This document shows, piece after piece, positions 16,748 to 25,512 of a DNA stretch of 64,000 nt. The notes under the pieces were generated by a model that saw nothing but the letters and a program-made list of their open reading frames with translations, made no database searches and was not told the DNA's origin. This stretch comes from CBDFHV01 sp965247705 (GTDB lineage: Bacteria; Pseudomonadota; Alphaproteobacteria; Rhodospirillales; CAMCUA01). Made by a program: the position numbers and the translations under genes. Position 1 is the stretch's first letter. Every line of letters begins with the position of its first letter. The DNA lies in NCBI GenBank assembly GCA_965247705.1, contig CBDFHV010000076.1, positions 62,001-126,000 of the forward strand, in the 5' to 3' direction.

Positions 16748-17729
16748 GCAGCCAGCAGGCGACGGATTGCTCGGCGTTCAAGCTGAAGAGTGCTGGCATG
16801 CGCCCGCAAGCGTCCATGGCGTGGTCGCAACGATCCTGGAAACGACAGCCTTCGGGCGGAGTCAGCAGGTTGGGCAGGGAACCCGGGATGCCGGCCAGGG
16901 TTTCCGGGGGACGGCCGGGGTGGGGAACGGCGCCCAGCAGCCCTCGCGTATAGGGATGGGCGGGGCTGTCGAACAGGTCCTTGACCTTGGCGTCTTCCAC
17001 CACCTGGCCGGCGTACATGACGACCACCCGGTCGCAGAGGGATGCGACCACGCCCAGGTCGTGGGTGATGAGGATCACCGAAAGGCCCAGGTCGTCCACC
17101 AGTTCGCCGATCAGGTCCAGGATCTGAGCCTGGATGGTGACGTCGAGCGCTGTCGTCGGCTCGTCGGCGATCAGGATTTGCGGACGGCCGGAGAGGGCCA
17201 TGGCGATCAGCACCCGCTGCCGCATGCCGCCCGACAACTGGTAGGGATAGGCCTTCACCTGGCGTTCCGGGTTCGGCAGGTGGACCTTGCGCAGCATCTC
17301 GATGGCCCAGTCCCGGGCGTCCCGCTTTCTCATGCGCTCGCCTTCGGGAAGGAAGCGCTGGTGGGCCATGATCACGTCGACAAGCTGGGCGCCGACACTG
17401 AACACCGGATTCAGATAGGTCATCGGATCCTGGAAAATCATCGCGATGTCGTTGCCGCGGATGGCCTGCATCCGAACTTCGCCGAGGGTCAACAGATCCT
17501 CGTCCTTGAACATGATGCGCCCCGACCGGACCCGTGCCGGCGGCGATGGAACCAGGCGAAGGACGGACTTGGCGGTCACCGACTTGCCGCAGCCGGTTTC
17601 GCCGACGATGCCCAGGGACTCGCCCTTCGCCAAGTCGATGTTGACCCTGTCGATGGCCTTGTAGACGCCGTCGAAGGTATCGAACTCCAGGGAGAATTCC
17701 TGGATCGACAGGAGCGGCTGGTCGCTCAT
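16725..17729 (-). CDS. peptide ABC transporter ATPase (OppD/DppD type)
   Basis: 334 residues from ATG at 17729 (MSDQPLLSIQEFS). The frame is open much further upstream, but that part is an out-of-frame reading of the permease gene. Walker A is GETGCGKSVT, signature LSGGMRQR, Walker B ILIADEPTTALD and switch His ITHD. The C-terminal region has GCRFQDRCDH...C. The start overlaps the permease stop as ATGA. It supplies energy for the duplicated permease modules. Confidence 0.94.
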   Translation of the reverse strand: MSDQPLLSIQEFSLEFDTFDGVYKAIDRVNIDLAKGESLGIVGETGCGKSVTAKSVLRLVPSPPARVRSGRIMFKDEDLLTLGEVRMQAIRGNDIAMIFQDPMTYLNPVFSVGAQLVDVIMAHQRFLPEGERMRKRDARDWAIEMLRKVHLPNPERQVKAYPYQLSGGMRQRVLIAMALSGRPQILIADEPTTALDVTIQAQILDLIGELVDDLGLSVILITHDLGVVASLCDRVVVMYAGQVVEDAKVKDLFDSPAHPYTRGLLGAVPHPGRPPETLAGIPGSLPNLLTPPEGCRFQDRCDHAMDACGRMPALFSLNAEQSVACWLHGEKARA

Positions 17730-18646
17730 TCCCGGTGACTCGGGTCGAGCATGTCGCGAAGACCGTCGCCGAGCAGGTTGAAACCGAGCACGGTGAGCAA
17801 AATGCCCATGCCGGGGAACAGGGAATACCACCACCAGTCGGGCAGGTAGTTGCGCCCGACGCTGATCATCGCCCCCCATTCCGGCTCCGGCGGCTGAGCG
17901 CCCAGGCCGAGGAAGCCGAGCCCGGCGGCGCCTAAAATCGCCATTCCCATGTCCATGCTGGCCTTGACGATGATCGGCGACGTGCAATTGGGCAGGATGT
18001 GGATGAACACGATCCGCAGGGGCGAGGCACCCATGGAGCGGGCGGCCTCGACGTATATCTCGTTCTTCAACGACAGGGTCTTGGCCTGCACCAGGCGCAC
18101 GTAGCCAGGCCACCAGACCAGCGACAGGGCGAGCATGGCATTGTGGATTCCCGGTCCCAAGGCGCCGACGATGGCGATGGCCAGAATCAGTCCCGGCACG
18201 CCCAGGAAAATGTCGGTTATCCGCATGATGATTTCCTGGGTCATGCCGCCGACGTAGCCGGCGATGATGCCCAGCGGCACGCCGATCAGCGTGGCCACCA
18301 CCGTGATGATAAGGGCGATCTGCAGGGTGATCCGGGTTCCCAGGATCACCCGCGAGTAGACGTCGCTGCCGACCTCGTCGGTGCCAAACCAATGCACGGA
18401 ATCCGGCGGCAGCAGCTTTTGACTCATGTGGATCGCGCCAGCCGCGTCCTCGGGGAACGGAACGATCCATGGCCCGATGACGACGATAACCATGAACACG
18501 AACACGATGAACAACCCCAACATGGCGGAGGCATTGCGCGACAAGGTGCGAGCGTATAGCCGCGCCATGCGGATGGTGCTGGCGTGCCGCTCTCGCCAGG
18601 TGAGGGCCTCCAGGTCGATGGGCGGCATCTGGGTCGTGGTGGTCAT
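17726..18646 (-). CDS. peptide ABC transporter permease, C-type (module 2)
   Basis: 306 residues. The N-terminal cytoplasmic and first membrane segments are followed by a periplasmic loop (VHWFGTDEVGSDVYSR) and the BPD_transp_1 core with the EAARSMGASPLRI docking loop. It is a close paralogue of the protein at 21606-22526. From about residue 115 onward the two are almost identical, whereas the first 110 residues differ strongly. It overlaps the ATPase start by 4 bases and follows the B-type permease by 22 bases. Confidence 0.94.
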   Translation of the reverse strand: MTTTTQMPPIDLEALTWRERHASTIRMARLYARTLSRNASAMLGLFIVFVFMVIVVIGPWIVPFPEDAAGAIHMSQKLLPPDSVHWFGTDEVGSDVYSRVILGTRITLQIALIITVVATLIGVPLGIIAGYVGGMTQEIIMRITDIFLGVPGLILAIAIVGALGPGIHNAMLALSLVWWPGYVRLVQAKTLSLKNEIYVEAARSMGASPLRIVFIHILPNCTSPIIVKASMDMGMAILGAAGLGFLGLGAQPPEPEWGAMISVGRNYLPDWWWYSLFPGMGILLTVLGFNLLGDGLRDMLDPSHRE

Positions 18647-18668
18647 GGCGCGATGGCTCCGTGGGGTC

Positions 18669-19679
18669 TCAAATCTGGCTTCGCACGCGTGGATCGAGCA
18701 TGCCGTAGACGATGTCGATAGCCAGGTTGGTCAGCATGAAGAAAAAGCCCAGGACCAGGGTGGCGCCCATGATCGGCTCGAAGTCGGAACTGATCGCCGC
18801 GTTCACCGCGTAGAGGCCGATGCCCGGCCAGTCGAACACGGTTTCCACCAGCACGGTACCGCCCAGCATCCAGCCGAACCGCAGGCCGATCATGGCCAAG
18901 GTGGGCAGCATGGCGTTGCGCAACGCGTACATCCCGATGATGCGAAACGACGACAGGCCCTGGGCCCGGGCATTGATGATGTAATCCATCCGCAGGGTCT
19001 CCAGCATCTCGGCCCGGTTGACGCGGATGATGGAGGCCATGCCGGGCACGGCGAGTGTCAGGGCCGGCAGAACCATGTAGTGACAGGCCTCGATGAACTT
19101 GTCGAACTCGCCCCGCAGCAATGTGTCCACGAGGATGAGGTGGGTGATCGGCACCGGTGGGTCGGTCATCACGCTAAGCCGGCCGCCGAGCGGGAACAAC
19201 TCCACATGAAGGGAAAAGGCGAACTGCAACATGATGCCGAGCCAGAACATGGGCAGGGCGACGCCGCAGACGGATATGATCCTCAGCCCGTGATCCATCC
19301 AGGTATTCTGATAGACGGCGGCCACGATCCCCATGGGAACGCCCAGACCGACGGCGATGACGATGGAGAACATCACCAACTCGAAGGTGGCCGGGAAAAA
19401 GTGCAGCAGATCGTCCATCACCTCGTGGGTGGTATGGATGGACTTTCCCCAGTCCCCGCTCAGCACGCCGCCCAGATAGATGAAAAACTGGTACGGGAGT
19501 GGCTTGTCCAGGCCATACTCCGTGCGCACCCGTTCCACCATCTCGTGGGTCGCATCCGGGCCGGCGGCCAGGCGTGCCGGGTCGCCGGGCGCGATATGGG
19601 AGATGACGAACGTGATGATCAACAGGCCGAACAGCATCACGAATACGAGGAGACTGCGTTTGGCCAGAAACCGCGCCAT
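18669..19679 (-). CDS. peptide ABC transporter permease, B-type (module 2)
   Basis: 336 residues. The N-terminal helix (LLVFVMLFGLLIITFVISHIA) is followed by PGDPARLAAGPDAT, then a large periplasmic loop and the membrane core with docking loop NARAQGLSSFRI. It is a paralogue of 22546-23556, with the C-terminal 100 residues nearly the same. It forms the heteromeric pore with the C-type permease encoded directly after it. Confidence 0.94.
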   Translation of the reverse strand: MARFLAKRSLLVFVMLFGLLIITFVISHIAPGDPARLAAGPDATHEMVERVRTEYGLDKPLPYQFFIYLGGVLSGDWGKSIHTTHEVMDDLLHFFPATFELVMFSIVIAVGLGVPMGIVAAVYQNTWMDHGLRIISVCGVALPMFWLGIMLQFAFSLHVELFPLGGRLSVMTDPPVPITHLILVDTLLRGEFDKFIEACHYMVLPALTLAVPGMASIIRVNRAEMLETLRMDYIINARAQGLSSFRIIGMYALRNAMLPTLAMIGLRFGWMLGGTVLVETVFDWPGIGLYAVNAAISSDFEPIMGATLVLGFFFMLTNLAIDIVYGMLDPRVRSQI

Positions 19680-19843
19680 GGTCGTCTTACCCTACGTACA
19701 GGTCGGGAAGTCGGAAAGCGAAGGAGGCACTGCCGAACCGATCGCCGATGCACCGCGGACGCCCCATTGAGAGAGACGTCGCGGGCGAAATCAAGGGATA
19801 ATCCGGACCGCTAACCTCGCCCGGCCCGGTCCCGGATAAAGGA

Positions 19844-19877
19844 ATGGCGCCGAGCCGTCCACCACGGCCCGGCGCAT
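19844..19877 (-). terminator. hairpin after second binding-protein gene
   Basis: Inverted arms GGCGCCGAGCCG and CGGCCCGGCGC (one mismatch) enclose a short loop. In the gene direction the stem is followed by ATTCCTTT. It lies between the binding-protein stop (19901) and the permease start (19679). It may act as partial terminator or 3' stabiliser giving binding protein in excess over permease. Confidence 0.5.
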
Positions 19878-19900
19878 CCCAAGTCGTCTAGCCTCGTCGT

Positions 19901-21484
19901 CTATTTCCCGACGTAGAGCGGATAGAGGTCGATTTCGGTCGTCATGTGGACGGGGCTGTAGGTGAACCCCTTGACCCAATCCCGATAGGCGACCCGCCGT
20001 TCGCGCATCATGCCGAAGATCTCCGGCTGGTCGTCGACGATAAGCTTCTGGATCTTCTCGTAGACGGGCTTGCGCAAGTTCCAGTCGGTGAGCGAGCGGC
20101 CTTCCTGGATCAATTTCGTCACTTCCGGGTTCTCGTAGAAGTGCGTGCCCCAATAGCGGCCCCAGGACGATGGATGGTACTGGATGGCCACTGCGTCAGG
20201 GTCCGTCGACACCGGGGTGACGAAGATCGCGGTGATGTCCGGGGAAGTCTCGGCCTTGGAGCCCCGGGCCACCAGGTTGGCCCAGGTGAGCGGCGTTATC
20301 TTCACCTTGATGTTGAGGTCCTTGAGGCTGTTGATGAGGATCAGCCCCATCTGACGCTCTTCCTCGAGTTGGCTGACGTAGCCGTACTCGATCTCGATGC
20401 CGCCGTCCGACCACGGCGTCTTGGCCAGGTGTGCCTTGGCCATGGCCACGTCGCGGCGCGGCATGCCCGGCACCTTGATATGGCCCTTGATCGAATCGGT
20501 GAAGGGGCTGGACTGCAAGCGGGCCCGCCCGTTGTAGATCGCCTCGAGCGCCTCGTAGTCGAAGGCATAGGCCAGCGCCTTCCGCAGATCGCGGTTGGCG
20601 GTGTACTTGCCCTTGGTGTTGAATTTCAGGCCAAAGGCGGTTAGCGCCGGCTCGGTGGAGGTGACCACGCCCTTCATCCGGCGCGCCTGCTCGAACTCGT
20701 CGGGCGACAGGTCGAGCGCGAAGTCGGTGTCGCCTTTCAACAGCATGGAGCGCTGCACCGAGGTTTCGCGGACGATCTTGTAGATCACCCCGCCCAACGG
20801 GCCATTGAAGGGCTTCCAGTAGTCCTCGACCCGCTCCAGTTCATAGAGGTTGCCCTGTTCGTGGCGGGTCAGCTTGAAGGGACCGCTGCCGGCCTCGTTG
20901 GACAGCATCCACTTGGTGCCCATGTCGCCATCCACTTCGTTGGCCATCACGACCTTGGGGTTCATGATATACCACCAGGGGATGAAGGAGACGAACGGTG
21001 CGTAGGGCCGGCTCAGGGTCATCGACAGGGTTTTGTCGTCGATAACCTTGATATTGTCGGGCGTGAGCACTTCGTTGAGCATCCACGACGGGCCTTTGCC
21101 CAGCTTCAGGGTCCGCTCGAAGGACCATTTCACGGCGGCGGCCGTCACCGGGTCGCCGTTGTGGAATTTGGCTTTGTCGGCAAGATGGAACGTGTAGGTG
21201 AGGCCGTCATCGCTGACGTCCCAGCTTGTAGCGAGCCAGGGCGTGATGACCGGCGGATTGCCCACGTACTTGGCGAGCCCATCGTACATGGCCTGCTGCA
21301 TCAGACGGGTCTTGGCGTCGTACTTGATGCTGGGGTCCATGATCTGGACCTGCTCCCGGCCCACCAGGACGAGGATCTTCTTGTCGCCGCGGCGTTCGAA
21401 AGCGGACGCCGGGTCGGCTACCAGGGTGGCGCCAACGACCAACGCCCCGGCAGCCGCACACAGGTGTTTCGCGAACTTCATCAA
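19901..21484 (-). CDS. peptide-type ABC substrate-binding protein (family 5), module 2
   Basis: 527 residues with a signal peptide (LCAAAGALVVGATLVADPASA) and canonical SBP_bac_5 order. Landmarks are the early MYDGLAKYV and ATSWDVSDDGLTYTFHL, then KFHNGDPVTAAAVKWS and GSGPFKL, then DLRKALAYAFDYEAL, and finally NSLKDLNIKVKI and VYEKIQKLIVDDQPEI. It is clearly paralogous to 23655-25244, including the shared FERRGDKKILV start of the mature protein. It is expected in the periplasm, delivering ligand to the module-2 permeases. Confidence 0.93.
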   Translation of the reverse strand: MMKFAKHLCAAAGALVVGATLVADPASAFERRGDKKILVLVGREQVQIMDPSIKYDAKTRLMQQAMYDGLAKYVGNPPVITPWLATSWDVSDDGLTYTFHLADKAKFHNGDPVTAAAVKWSFERTLKLGKGPSWMLNEVLTPDNIKVIDDKTLSMTLSRPYAPFVSFIPWWYIMNPKVVMANEVDGDMGTKWMLSNEAGSGPFKLTRHEQGNLYELERVEDYWKPFNGPLGGVIYKIVRETSVQRSMLLKGDTDFALDLSPDEFEQARRMKGVVTSTEPALTAFGLKFNTKGKYTANRDLRKALAYAFDYEALEAIYNGRARLQSSPFTDSIKGHIKVPGMPRRDVAMAKAHLAKTPWSDGGIEIEYGYVSQLEEERQMGLILINSLKDLNIKVKITPLTWANLVARGSKAETSPDITAIFVTPVSTDPDAVAIQYHPSSWGRYWGTHFYENPEVTKLIQEGRSLTDWNLRKPVYEKIQKLIVDDQPEIFGMMRERRVAYRDWVKGFTYSPVHMTTEIDLYPLYVGK

Positions 21485-21605
21485 TGATCTCCCGTTCTTC
21501 CCAGAAATTTGAATCGTTTGCCGCGCATCGTCGGCTGTTCACACCGCACCATAGTCGCGTGCCGGGATAGTTTCCAGTGGCGCGGCGCCTGGCGTCCCCT
21601 GGCGC

Positions 21606-22526
21606 CTATTCCCGGTGACTCGGGTCCAGAATGTCGCGCAATCCGTCGCCGAGAAGGTTGAAGCCCAGCACGGTGATAAAAATGGCCAGGCCCGGGAAGG
21701 TGGAAAACCACCACCAGTCGGGCAGATAGAAACGTCCGACGCTGATCATCGCCCCCCATTCGGGCATCGGTGGCTGGGCGCCGAGGCCCAGGAAGCCAAG
21801 TCCGGCGGCGCCGAGAATGGCCATGCCCATGTCCATGCTGGCCTTGACGATGATCGGCGAGGTGCAGTTGGGCAGGATATGGATGAACACGATGCGCAGG
21901 GGCGAAGCGCCCATGGAACGAGCGGCCTCGACGTAAATCTCGTTCTTCAACGACAGGGTCTTGGCCTGCACCAGGCGCACGTAGCCCGGCCACCAGACCA
22001 GGGACAGCGCCATCATGGCGTTGACGATGCCCGGCCCCAGGGCGCCGACGATGGCGATGGCCAGAATCAGTCCCGGCACGCCCAGGAACACATCGGTGAT
22101 CCGCATGATCACCTCCTGGACCGTGCCGCCTACGTAGCCGGCGATGATGCCTAGCGGCACGCCGATCAACGTCGCCACGCCGGTAATAATGAGGGCGATC
22201 TGCAGGGTAAGCCGGGCACCCATCACCACCCGGGTATAGACGTCCCGGCCCACGTGGTCGGTGCCGAACCAGTGATCCGCGCTGGGGCCCTGGAGCTTGA
22301 GGTCCATATGGACCGAGCCCGAGGCATCATCGGGGAACGGCACGATCCACGGGCCGATGGCGGCGGTGATGAAGAACAGCACAACCAGCCCCAGGCCGAA
22401 CATGGCCGATCCGTTGCGCGAAAAGGTGCGGACGTAAAGCCGCCACATGCGGATGGTACCGGCATGGCGGTCCCGCCAGGAGACCCCTTCCAGCGCAATG
22501 TCGGGAGTCTGCGTTGTCGTCGTCAT
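21606..22526 (-). CDS. peptide ABC transporter permease, C-type (module 1)
   Basis: 306 residues, same length and layout as 17726-18646: the docking loop EAARSMGASPLRI, LGAAGLGFLGLGAQPP and GDGLRDILDPSHRE are shared. Differences concentrate in the first 110 residues, including the periplasmic ADHWFGTDHVGRDVYTR loop. The gene follows the B-type permease by 19 bases and ends 121 bases before the module-2 binding protein. It has no ATPase pair of its own. Confidence 0.94.
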   Translation of the reverse strand: MTTTTQTPDIALEGVSWRDRHAGTIRMWRLYVRTFSRNGSAMFGLGLVVLFFITAAIGPWIVPFPDDASGSVHMDLKLQGPSADHWFGTDHVGRDVYTRVVMGARLTLQIALIITGVATLIGVPLGIIAGYVGGTVQEVIMRITDVFLGVPGLILAIAIVGALGPGIVNAMMALSLVWWPGYVRLVQAKTLSLKNEIYVEAARSMGASPLRIVFIHILPNCTSPIIVKASMDMGMAILGAAGLGFLGLGAQPPMPEWGAMISVGRFYLPDWWWFSTFPGLAIFITVLGFNLLGDGLRDILDPSHRE

Positions 22527-22545
22527 CCTGTCCTCCCGCCGGGAA

Positions 22546-23556
22546 CTAGATCTGGCGGCGAACCCGGGGGTCGAGGATCCCGTACAGGATATCGATCACC
22601 AGGTTGGTCAACATGAAGAAGAAACCGAGAACGATGGTGGCGCCCATGATCGGCTCGAAGTCGGAACTGACCGCCGCGGTGACCGCATAGAGGCCGATAC
22701 CCGGCCAATCGAACACCGTCTCGACCAACACCGTGCCGCCCAGCATCCAGCCGAACCGCAAACCGATCATGGCCATGGTCGGCAGCATGGCGTTGCGAAG
22801 GGCGTAAAGGGCGAAAATGCGGAACGACGAAAGCCCCTGGGCCCGGGCATTGACGATGTAGTCCTTCTTGAGGATCTCCAGCATTTCGGCCCGGTTGACC
22901 CGGATGATCGACGCCAACGCCGGGATGGCGAGGGTCAGGGCCGGCAGCACGATGTGATGGGCGGCCTCGGCAAAAACGTCCCATTGGCCACGCAGCAGGG
23001 CATCGATCAGGATCAGGTGGGTGATGGGCTCCGGCGGGTCGGTCATCGCCTCTATCTGCCCGCTCAAGGGAAAGATATCGATATAGAACGAGAAGAAAAG
23101 CTGGAGCATGAGGCCGAGCCAGAACATGGGCAAGGCAACGCCCGATACGGTGATGATGCGCAGCGCGTGATCCAGCGGGCCGTTCTGATAAATGGCGGCG
23201 ATCATCCCCATGGGCACGCCGAGGAGGACCGCGATGATGATCGAAAACATCACCAGTTCGAAGGAGGCCGGGAAGTAGCGAACCAGGTCGCTCCACACCG
23301 TATGGGTGGTGTGCATGGACGTGCCCCAGTCGCCGACCAGGATTCCTTGCAAATAGATTGCGAACTGATACGGCAGGGGCTTGTCGAGGCCGCGCTCCTT
23401 GCGGATCAACTCGACCATCTCGTGGGTGGCGTCGGTTCCCGCCGCCAGACGCGCCGGATCCCCCGGCGCCACATGGGAGATGATGAAGGTGATGATCAAC
23501 AGGCCAAAAAGCATGACGCACATCAGCACGCCGCGCTTGGCAAGAAACCACGCCAT
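22546..23556 (-). CDS. peptide ABC transporter permease, B-type (module 1)
   Basis: 336 residues. The N-terminal helix (MCVMLFGLLIITFIISHVA) and PGDPARLAAGTDAT are followed by the membrane core with docking loop NARAQGLSSFRI. It is a paralogue of 18669-19679. The periplasmic loops differ more than the core, which suggests the two modules contact different binding proteins. It lies 98 bases after the module-1 binding-protein stop, beyond a hairpin. Confidence 0.94.
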   Translation of the reverse strand: MAWFLAKRGVLMCVMLFGLLIITFIISHVAPGDPARLAAGTDATHEMVELIRKERGLDKPLPYQFAIYLQGILVGDWGTSMHTTHTVWSDLVRYFPASFELVMFSIIIAVLLGVPMGMIAAIYQNGPLDHALRIITVSGVALPMFWLGLMLQLFFSFYIDIFPLSGQIEAMTDPPEPITHLILIDALLRGQWDVFAEAAHHIVLPALTLAIPALASIIRVNRAEMLEILKKDYIVNARAQGLSSFRIFALYALRNAMLPTMAMIGLRFGWMLGGTVLVETVFDWPGIGLYAVTAAVSSDFEPIMGATIVLGFFFMLTNLVIDILYGILDPRVRRQI

Positions 23557-23604
23557 GGTGGGCTCAGTTCCCTAGACGGGTAGGAGCAACGCTGGCGAAA
23601 GAGA

Positions 23605-23642
23605 AACCCGCCGGACCATTGAGAATTGGGTCCGGCGGATTT
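23605..23642 (-). terminator. hairpin with T-rich tail after first binding-protein gene
   Basis: The arms AACCCGCCGGACC and GGTCCGGCGGATT pair almost fully around an 11-base loop. In the gene direction the stem is followed by GGGTTTCTCTTT. The position just after the binding-protein stop fits a leaky terminator or processing hairpin that raises binding-protein levels relative to permeases. Confidence 0.6.
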
Positions 23643-23654
23643 CGTCGATCGCGC

Positions 23655-25244
23655 TTACTCGATGTAGAGCTGGTAGAAGTCGATCTCATCGGTCATCAGC
23701 ACGGGGCTGTAGTCGAAGCCCTTCACCCAATCGCGATAGACGACCATGCGTTCGCGCATCATGCCGAAGATTTCTGTCGCGTCATCGACCAGTATTTTCT
23801 GGATCTTTTCGTAGATGGGCTTGCGCTTCTCCCAATCGGTGATGGCGACACCCTGATCGACCAGCTTGGCGACTTCCGGATTGTCGTACCAATGGGTCCC
23901 CCAGTAGCGGCCCCAGGACTTGGGATGGTACTGGCTGGCTACCGCGTCCGGGTCCACCGACACCGGCGTCACCCAGACGGTCATCATGTCCGGAGACGTC
24001 TTGGGGTCGGCGCCGCGGGCCAGCATGTTGGACCACAGCAACGGCGCGACCTTCACGGAGATGTTCAGCGGCTTCAGGCTGTCGATCAAGATCAACGCCA
24101 TCTGCTGCTGTTCTTTGTTTCCGGCCACATGCACCATCTCAAGCTCGATCCCGCCGTTCGGCCATTGGGACTTGGCCAGGTGGGCCTTGGCCTTGGCCAG
24201 ATCCTTGCGCGGCATGCCCGGCACTTCGATATGGCCCTGGATCGCGTCGTTGAACGGGCTGGTCTGGAGTTTTGCCCGGCCGTTGTAGATCTTGATTAGG
24301 CCTTCGTAGTCGAAGGCCCAGGATACCGCCCGGCGCACGTGAATATCCGACATGTACTTGCTGCGGGTATTGAACTTGAAGCCGAAGGCGGACAGGGCCG
24401 GCTGGGTCGAGGTCTTGATCCCCTTGCGCCTCGCGACCTGCTCGAACTCGTCCGGACCGAGGCTGGTGACGATGTCCAACTCGCCCTTGATCAGGCTGGC
24501 ACGCTGGACCGAGGATTCGCGAATGGTCTTGAAGATGATGCCGCCCAGTTTGCCCGCGAAACCGCGCCAATAGTCCTGGACGCGTTCCACTTCCCAAAGA
24601 CGGCTGGGTTCGACGCGGATCAGCTTGAAGGGTCCGCTGCCGGCCTCGTTCTCGCTCAGCCACTTCTGCCCCATATCGCCATCGACCTCATTGGCCATCA
24701 GCTCCTTCGGGTTCATGACGAACCACCAGGGCAGGAACGTAACGAACGGCGCATAGGCGCGATCGAGGGTAATCCGCAGCGTGTGCGTGTCGACCGCCAC
24801 GATATTCTCGGTCTTCAGCACGTCCGCCAGCATCCAGGCCGGGCCCTTGCCGATCTTGAGGGTCCTGACGAAGGACCAGCGCACGGCTTCCGCGGTGACC
24901 GGATCGCCGTTGTGGAACTTGGCCTTCTCTTGCAAGTGGAAGGTGTAGGTCTTGCCGTCATCGCTGGCGTCGAAACTCTTGGCCAGCCACGGAATCACCT
25001 CCGGCGGGTCGCCAACGTACTTGAGCAAGGCGTCGTACATGGCCCGCTGGAACGTACGGCTGGCCGCGTCGTACTTGATGCTGGGATCCAGGGCCACGAA
25101 ATCGGCGCGCGACGCGTAGACCAGGATTTTCTTGTCGCCGCGGCGTTCGAAACCGGCGGCCGGATCCGCATCCGCGATCATTAGGCCGCCGAGCGCGAAA
25201 CCCGCCACGGCGGTCATCAAAAATCGTCTGGAAAGTACCTTCAT
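23655..25244 (-). CDS. peptide-type ABC substrate-binding protein (family 5), module 1
   Basis: 529 residues. The signal peptide (FLMTAVAGFALGGLMIADADP) begins after SRR, so export may be by Tat or Sec. SBP_bac_5 order is normal: MYDALLKYV, KSFDASDDGKTYTFHL, KFHNGDPVTAEAVRWS, GSGPFKLIR, VRRAVSWAFDYEGL, then the C-terminal SLKPLNISVKV and YEKIQKILVDDATEI. An AGGAGGGAGG Shine-Dalgarno sequence precedes the ATG. It is the first gene of the long operon, behind a recognisable promoter. Confidence 0.94.
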   Translation of the reverse strand: MKVLSRRFLMTAVAGFALGGLMIADADPAAGFERRGDKKILVYASRADFVALDPSIKYDAASRTFQRAMYDALLKYVGDPPEVIPWLAKSFDASDDGKTYTFHLQEKAKFHNGDPVTAEAVRWSFVRTLKIGKGPAWMLADVLKTENIVAVDTHTLRITLDRAYAPFVTFLPWWFVMNPKELMANEVDGDMGQKWLSENEAGSGPFKLIRVEPSRLWEVERVQDYWRGFAGKLGGIIFKTIRESSVQRASLIKGELDIVTSLGPDEFEQVARRKGIKTSTQPALSAFGFKFNTRSKYMSDIHVRRAVSWAFDYEGLIKIYNGRAKLQTSPFNDAIQGHIEVPGMPRKDLAKAKAHLAKSQWPNGGIELEMVHVAGNKEQQQMALILIDSLKPLNISVKVAPLLWSNMLARGADPKTSPDMMTVWVTPVSVDPDAVASQYHPKSWGRYWGTHWYDNPEVAKLVDQGVAITDWEKRKPIYEKIQKILVDDATEIFGMMRERMVVYRDWVKGFDYSPVLMTDEIDFYQLYIE

Positions 25245-25367
25245 GATGCCTCCCTCCTGAAAGCGTTGGACGTGTCGCCGCGGACGGCGACTTCCCCTCG
25301 GTTAGGCGCGGACTCCCCCACTCCGCTCCCACGATTTTCCACCGTATTGCAGCGTCCGCTCCCCGCA

Positions 25368-25395
25368 AGGATAGGATTTGCGCCCACATTGTCAA
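25368..25395 (-). promoter_or_regulatory. sigma-70-type promoter for the long peptide-transporter operon
   Basis: On the minus strand TTGACA (25395-25390) is followed after 16 bases by TATCCT (25373-25368). Transcription would start near 25360, about 115 bases before the first binding-protein ATG. Confidence 0.55.
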
Positions 25396-25405
25396 CAAGA
25401 GGCGG

Positions 25406-25423
25406 CGCACACTGTCGTGTGCG
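25406..25423. promoter_or_regulatory. operator-like palindrome between divergent operons
   Basis: CGCACAC and GTGTGCG flank a 4-base spacer. The site sits just upstream of the -35 box of the minus-strand promoter and about 90 bases before the divergent hydantoinase gene. A regulator binding here could affect both directions, but no regulator gene is adjacent. Confidence 0.4.
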
Positions 25424-25512
25424 AGCGTGGACGGTTGCGGGAACGGGCGCGGAGGGCATAATGTCGCTTGAGGAATCCTGCTGCTGTCCGCGGCCTCGAT
25501 CGGGAGACTATT

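Noticed and set aside
17730..18470. N-terminal extension of the OppD-type ATPase
   Set aside because: It is an alternative frame of the permease gene; the ATG at 17729 with ATGA overlap begins the real protein.
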